This document shows, piece after piece, positions 4,878 to 5,770 of a DNA stretch of 5,770 nucleotides. Numbering within the stretch: the first letter of the stretch is position 1; every line of letters starts with the position of its first letter. This DNA comes from an uncultured Eubacteriales bacterium (lineage in GTDB: Bacteria > Bacillota > Clostridia > Christensenellales > UBA1242), in contig CADBPU010000086.1 of the NCBI GenBank assembly GCA_902796635.1, positions 1-5,770 of the forward strand, given 5' to 3'. A model generated the notes under the pieces. It saw only the letters and a list, made by a program, of their open reading frames with translations. It made no database searches and was not told the origin of the DNA. Position numbers and translations under genes: made by a program.

Positions 4878-5080
4878 TGAAAACAAAAGATTTTAGACAA
4901 ATGACTAATGAAGAACTCAATGAAAAATTAAAATCTCTCAAAGTTGAACTTTTCAATCTTAGATTTTCTCATGCTACTGGTGGACTTAAAAATCCAGTTG
5001 CACTCAACACAACAAAAAAAGATATTGCAAAAGTAAAAACAATATTGAGAGAGCGTGAACTTAACGCAAGTAATAAGTAA
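4877..5080 (+). CDS. rpmC: 50S ribosomal protein L29 (uL29)
   Basis: L29 is a small helical protein beside L23 at the tunnel exit. The 67-residue product has normal length and composition: two long helices, with ELFNLRF (24-30) at the end of the first, the turn ATGGLKNP (33-40, typically ATGQLENP) and KKDIAKVKTILRERE (47-61) in the second. The start is fixed by the 1-nt overlap with rplP and an AAGGTGA 6 nt upstream. Its own stop TAA flows directly into the GGAG of rpsQ. Confidence 0.97.
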   Translation: MKTKDFRQMTNEELNEKLKSLKVELFNLRFSHATGGLKNPVALNTTKKDIAKVKTILRERELNASNK

Positions 5081-5091
5081 GGAGCGAAAAT

Positions 5092-5349
5092 ATGGAAGAA
5101 AGAAATAGAAGAAGAAAAAGAGTTGGCATTGTTGTTTCAGACAAAATGGACAAAACTGTTGTTGTTTCTGTAACTTCAACATATCAAGACCCTGAATATA
5201 AAAAATACTTGAAAAGAACAAAAACATATAAAGTTCACGACGAAAACAACGAAAGTCATGTTGGTGACACAGTCGAAATCGTTGAAACAAGACCACTCAG
5301 CAAAGACAAATATCACAGATTAAACAAAATCGTTGAGAGAGCAAAGTAA
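5092..5349 (+). CDS. rpsQ: 30S ribosomal protein S17 (uS17)
   Basis: S17 is an OB-fold protein of the 30S body and an early 16S rRNA binder. The 85-residue product is normal in length. It has a very basic N-terminus (MEERNRRRKR), the hallmark VGIVVSDKMDKTVVV (11-25), YKKYLKRTKTYKVHDENN (36-53), and GDTVEIVETRPLSKDKYHRL (58-77). GGAG (5081-5084), directly after the rpmC stop, lies 7 nt before the ATG. The gap from rpmC is 11 nt. The order rplP, rpmC, rpsQ is the universal bacterial one. Confidence 0.98.
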   Translation: MEERNRRRKRVGIVVSDKMDKTVVVSVTSTYQDPEYKKYLKRTKTYKVHDENNESHVGDTVEIVETRPLSKDKYHRLNKIVERAK

Positions 5350-5360
5350 GGAGATAGTAT

Positions 5361-5729
5361 ATGATACAAACATTTACAAGATTAAAAGTTGCAGACAATA
5401 CTGGTGCGAAAGAAATCATGTGTATCAGAGTACGCGGCGGTTCTTTCAGAAAAAGTGGCAATATCGGTGATGTTATTGTTGCAAGTGTAAAAAGTGCACT
5501 TCCAGGTGGTTCTGTAAAAAAAGGTGATGTAGTAAAAGCTGTTATTGTTAGAACTCACAAAGGTGTTCAAAGACCAGATGGTTCTCACATTAAGTTTGAT
5601 GACAATGCAGCAGTTATTATAGATAATAATAGTGAGCCAAAAGGCACAAGAATTTTTGGACCAGTAGCAAGAGAACTTAGAGAGAGAGGTTTTATGAAAA
5701 TTGTTTCACTTGCTCCTGAAGTTTTATAA
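5361..5729 (+). CDS. rplN: 50S ribosomal protein L14 (uL14)
   Basis: L14 lies at the subunit interface, forms bridge B8 and is the binding site for the silencing factor RsfS. The 122-residue product is exactly the usual length. It has TRLKVADNTGAKEIMCIRV (6-24), NIGDVIVASVKSALPGG (34-50), KKGDVVKAVIVRTHKGVQR (53-71, the family signature), DGSHIKFDDNAAVII (73-87), GTRIFGPVAREL (95-106) and the invariant C-terminus MKIVSLAPEVL. GGAG (5350-5353), directly after the rpsQ stop, lies 7 nt before the start. No anomaly. Confidence 0.99.
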   Translation: MIQTFTRLKVADNTGAKEIMCIRVRGGSFRKSGNIGDVIVASVKSALPGGSVKKGDVVKAVIVRTHKGVQRPDGSHIKFDDNAAVIIDNNSEPKGTRIFGPVARELRERGFMKIVSLAPEVL

Positions 5730-5735
5730 GGAGGT
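5728..5735 (+). promoter_or_regulatory. rplX ribosome binding site overlapping the rplN stop
   Basis: AAGGAGGT is a full-length Shine-Dalgarno that includes two bases of the rplN TAA. The ATG at 5747 is 12 nt past the GGAGG, rather long, but an in-frame TAA at 5738-5740 leaves no earlier start. Confidence 0.8.
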
Positions 5736-5746
5736 AATAACATAAA

Positions 5747-5770
5747 ATGAGTAAACTTGGTATTAAGAAA
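5747..5770 (+). CDS. rplX: 50S ribosomal protein L24 (uL24), N-terminal fragment
   Basis: Only eight codons are inside the window, MSKLGIKK, open at the right edge. L24 proteins commonly begin MxKLxIKKGD, and rplX is the gene that follows rplN in essentially all bacterial S10/spc clusters, so the call rests on both the short match and position. L24 is an assembly-initiating 50S protein located near the tunnel exit. The gene has a full-strength Shine-Dalgarno. Nothing can be said about the rest of the protein. Confidence 0.85.

Noticed and set aside
308..5770. A hidden non-ribosomal or mobile system within the operon
   Set aside because: Every gap from rpsJ onward is 23 nt or less, all genes are standard S10-operon members in canonical order, and no terminal repeats, tRNA or foreign genes are present.

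Overview
The window is the first two thirds of a bacterial S10 ribosomal-protein operon, read entirely on the + strand: rpsJ, rplC, rplD, rplW, rplB, rpsS, rplV, rpsC, rplP, rpmC, rpsQ, rplN and the first eight codons of rplX, which runs off the right edge. The order is the canonical bacterial one, with nothing inserted, missing or broken.

The host looks like a Firmicute, most likely of the Clostridia. The DNA is AT-rich, Arg is mostly AGA with some CGT, and nearly every gene has a GGAGG-type Shine-Dalgarno. S10, L14, L16 and L2 resemble Gram-positive homologues. L22 has the basic N-terminal extension I associate with clostridial L22, and L3 carries a clostridial-looking GSMGANSS segment. TGG encodes Trp and TGA serves as a stop (rplD, rplP), so this is not a Mycoplasma-type code. 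The exact genus cannot be read from this window.

Layout: 1-60 holds what may be the tail of an upstream terminator and two A-tracts spaced one helical turn apart. A perfect consensus sigma-A promoter follows (TTGACA 71-76, 17-bp spacer, TATAAT 94-99). About 200 nt of untranslated leader (about 106-307) precede rpsJ. The leader has an 8-bp long-range pairing (107-114 with 237-244), several local hairpins, and a possible 16-codon upstream ORF (245-295) that stops just before the rpsJ Shine-Dalgarno. From 308 to the end the sequence is almost wholly coding. Gaps are 11 to 23 nt, and there are overlaps at rplD/rplW (4 nt), rpsC/rplP (14 nt) and rplP/rpmC (1 nt), as expected for one translationally coupled message.

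The products are parts of both ribosomal subunits: S10, S19, S3 and S17 of the 30S; L3, L4, L23, L2, L22, L16, L29, L14 and L24 of the 50S. L4 and L22 line the exit tunnel, L23 and L29 surround the tunnel exit, and L2, L3 and L16 support the peptidyl-transferase centre. I see no mobile element, CRISPR array, tRNA or rRNA. The points worth a second look are the structured leader with its possible leader peptide, a histidine-rich rewrite of the L4 tunnel loop (His at the position equivalent to Gly69 of the pneumococcal GTG motif), and some unusual residues in L3 and S19. None of this amounts to a new system.
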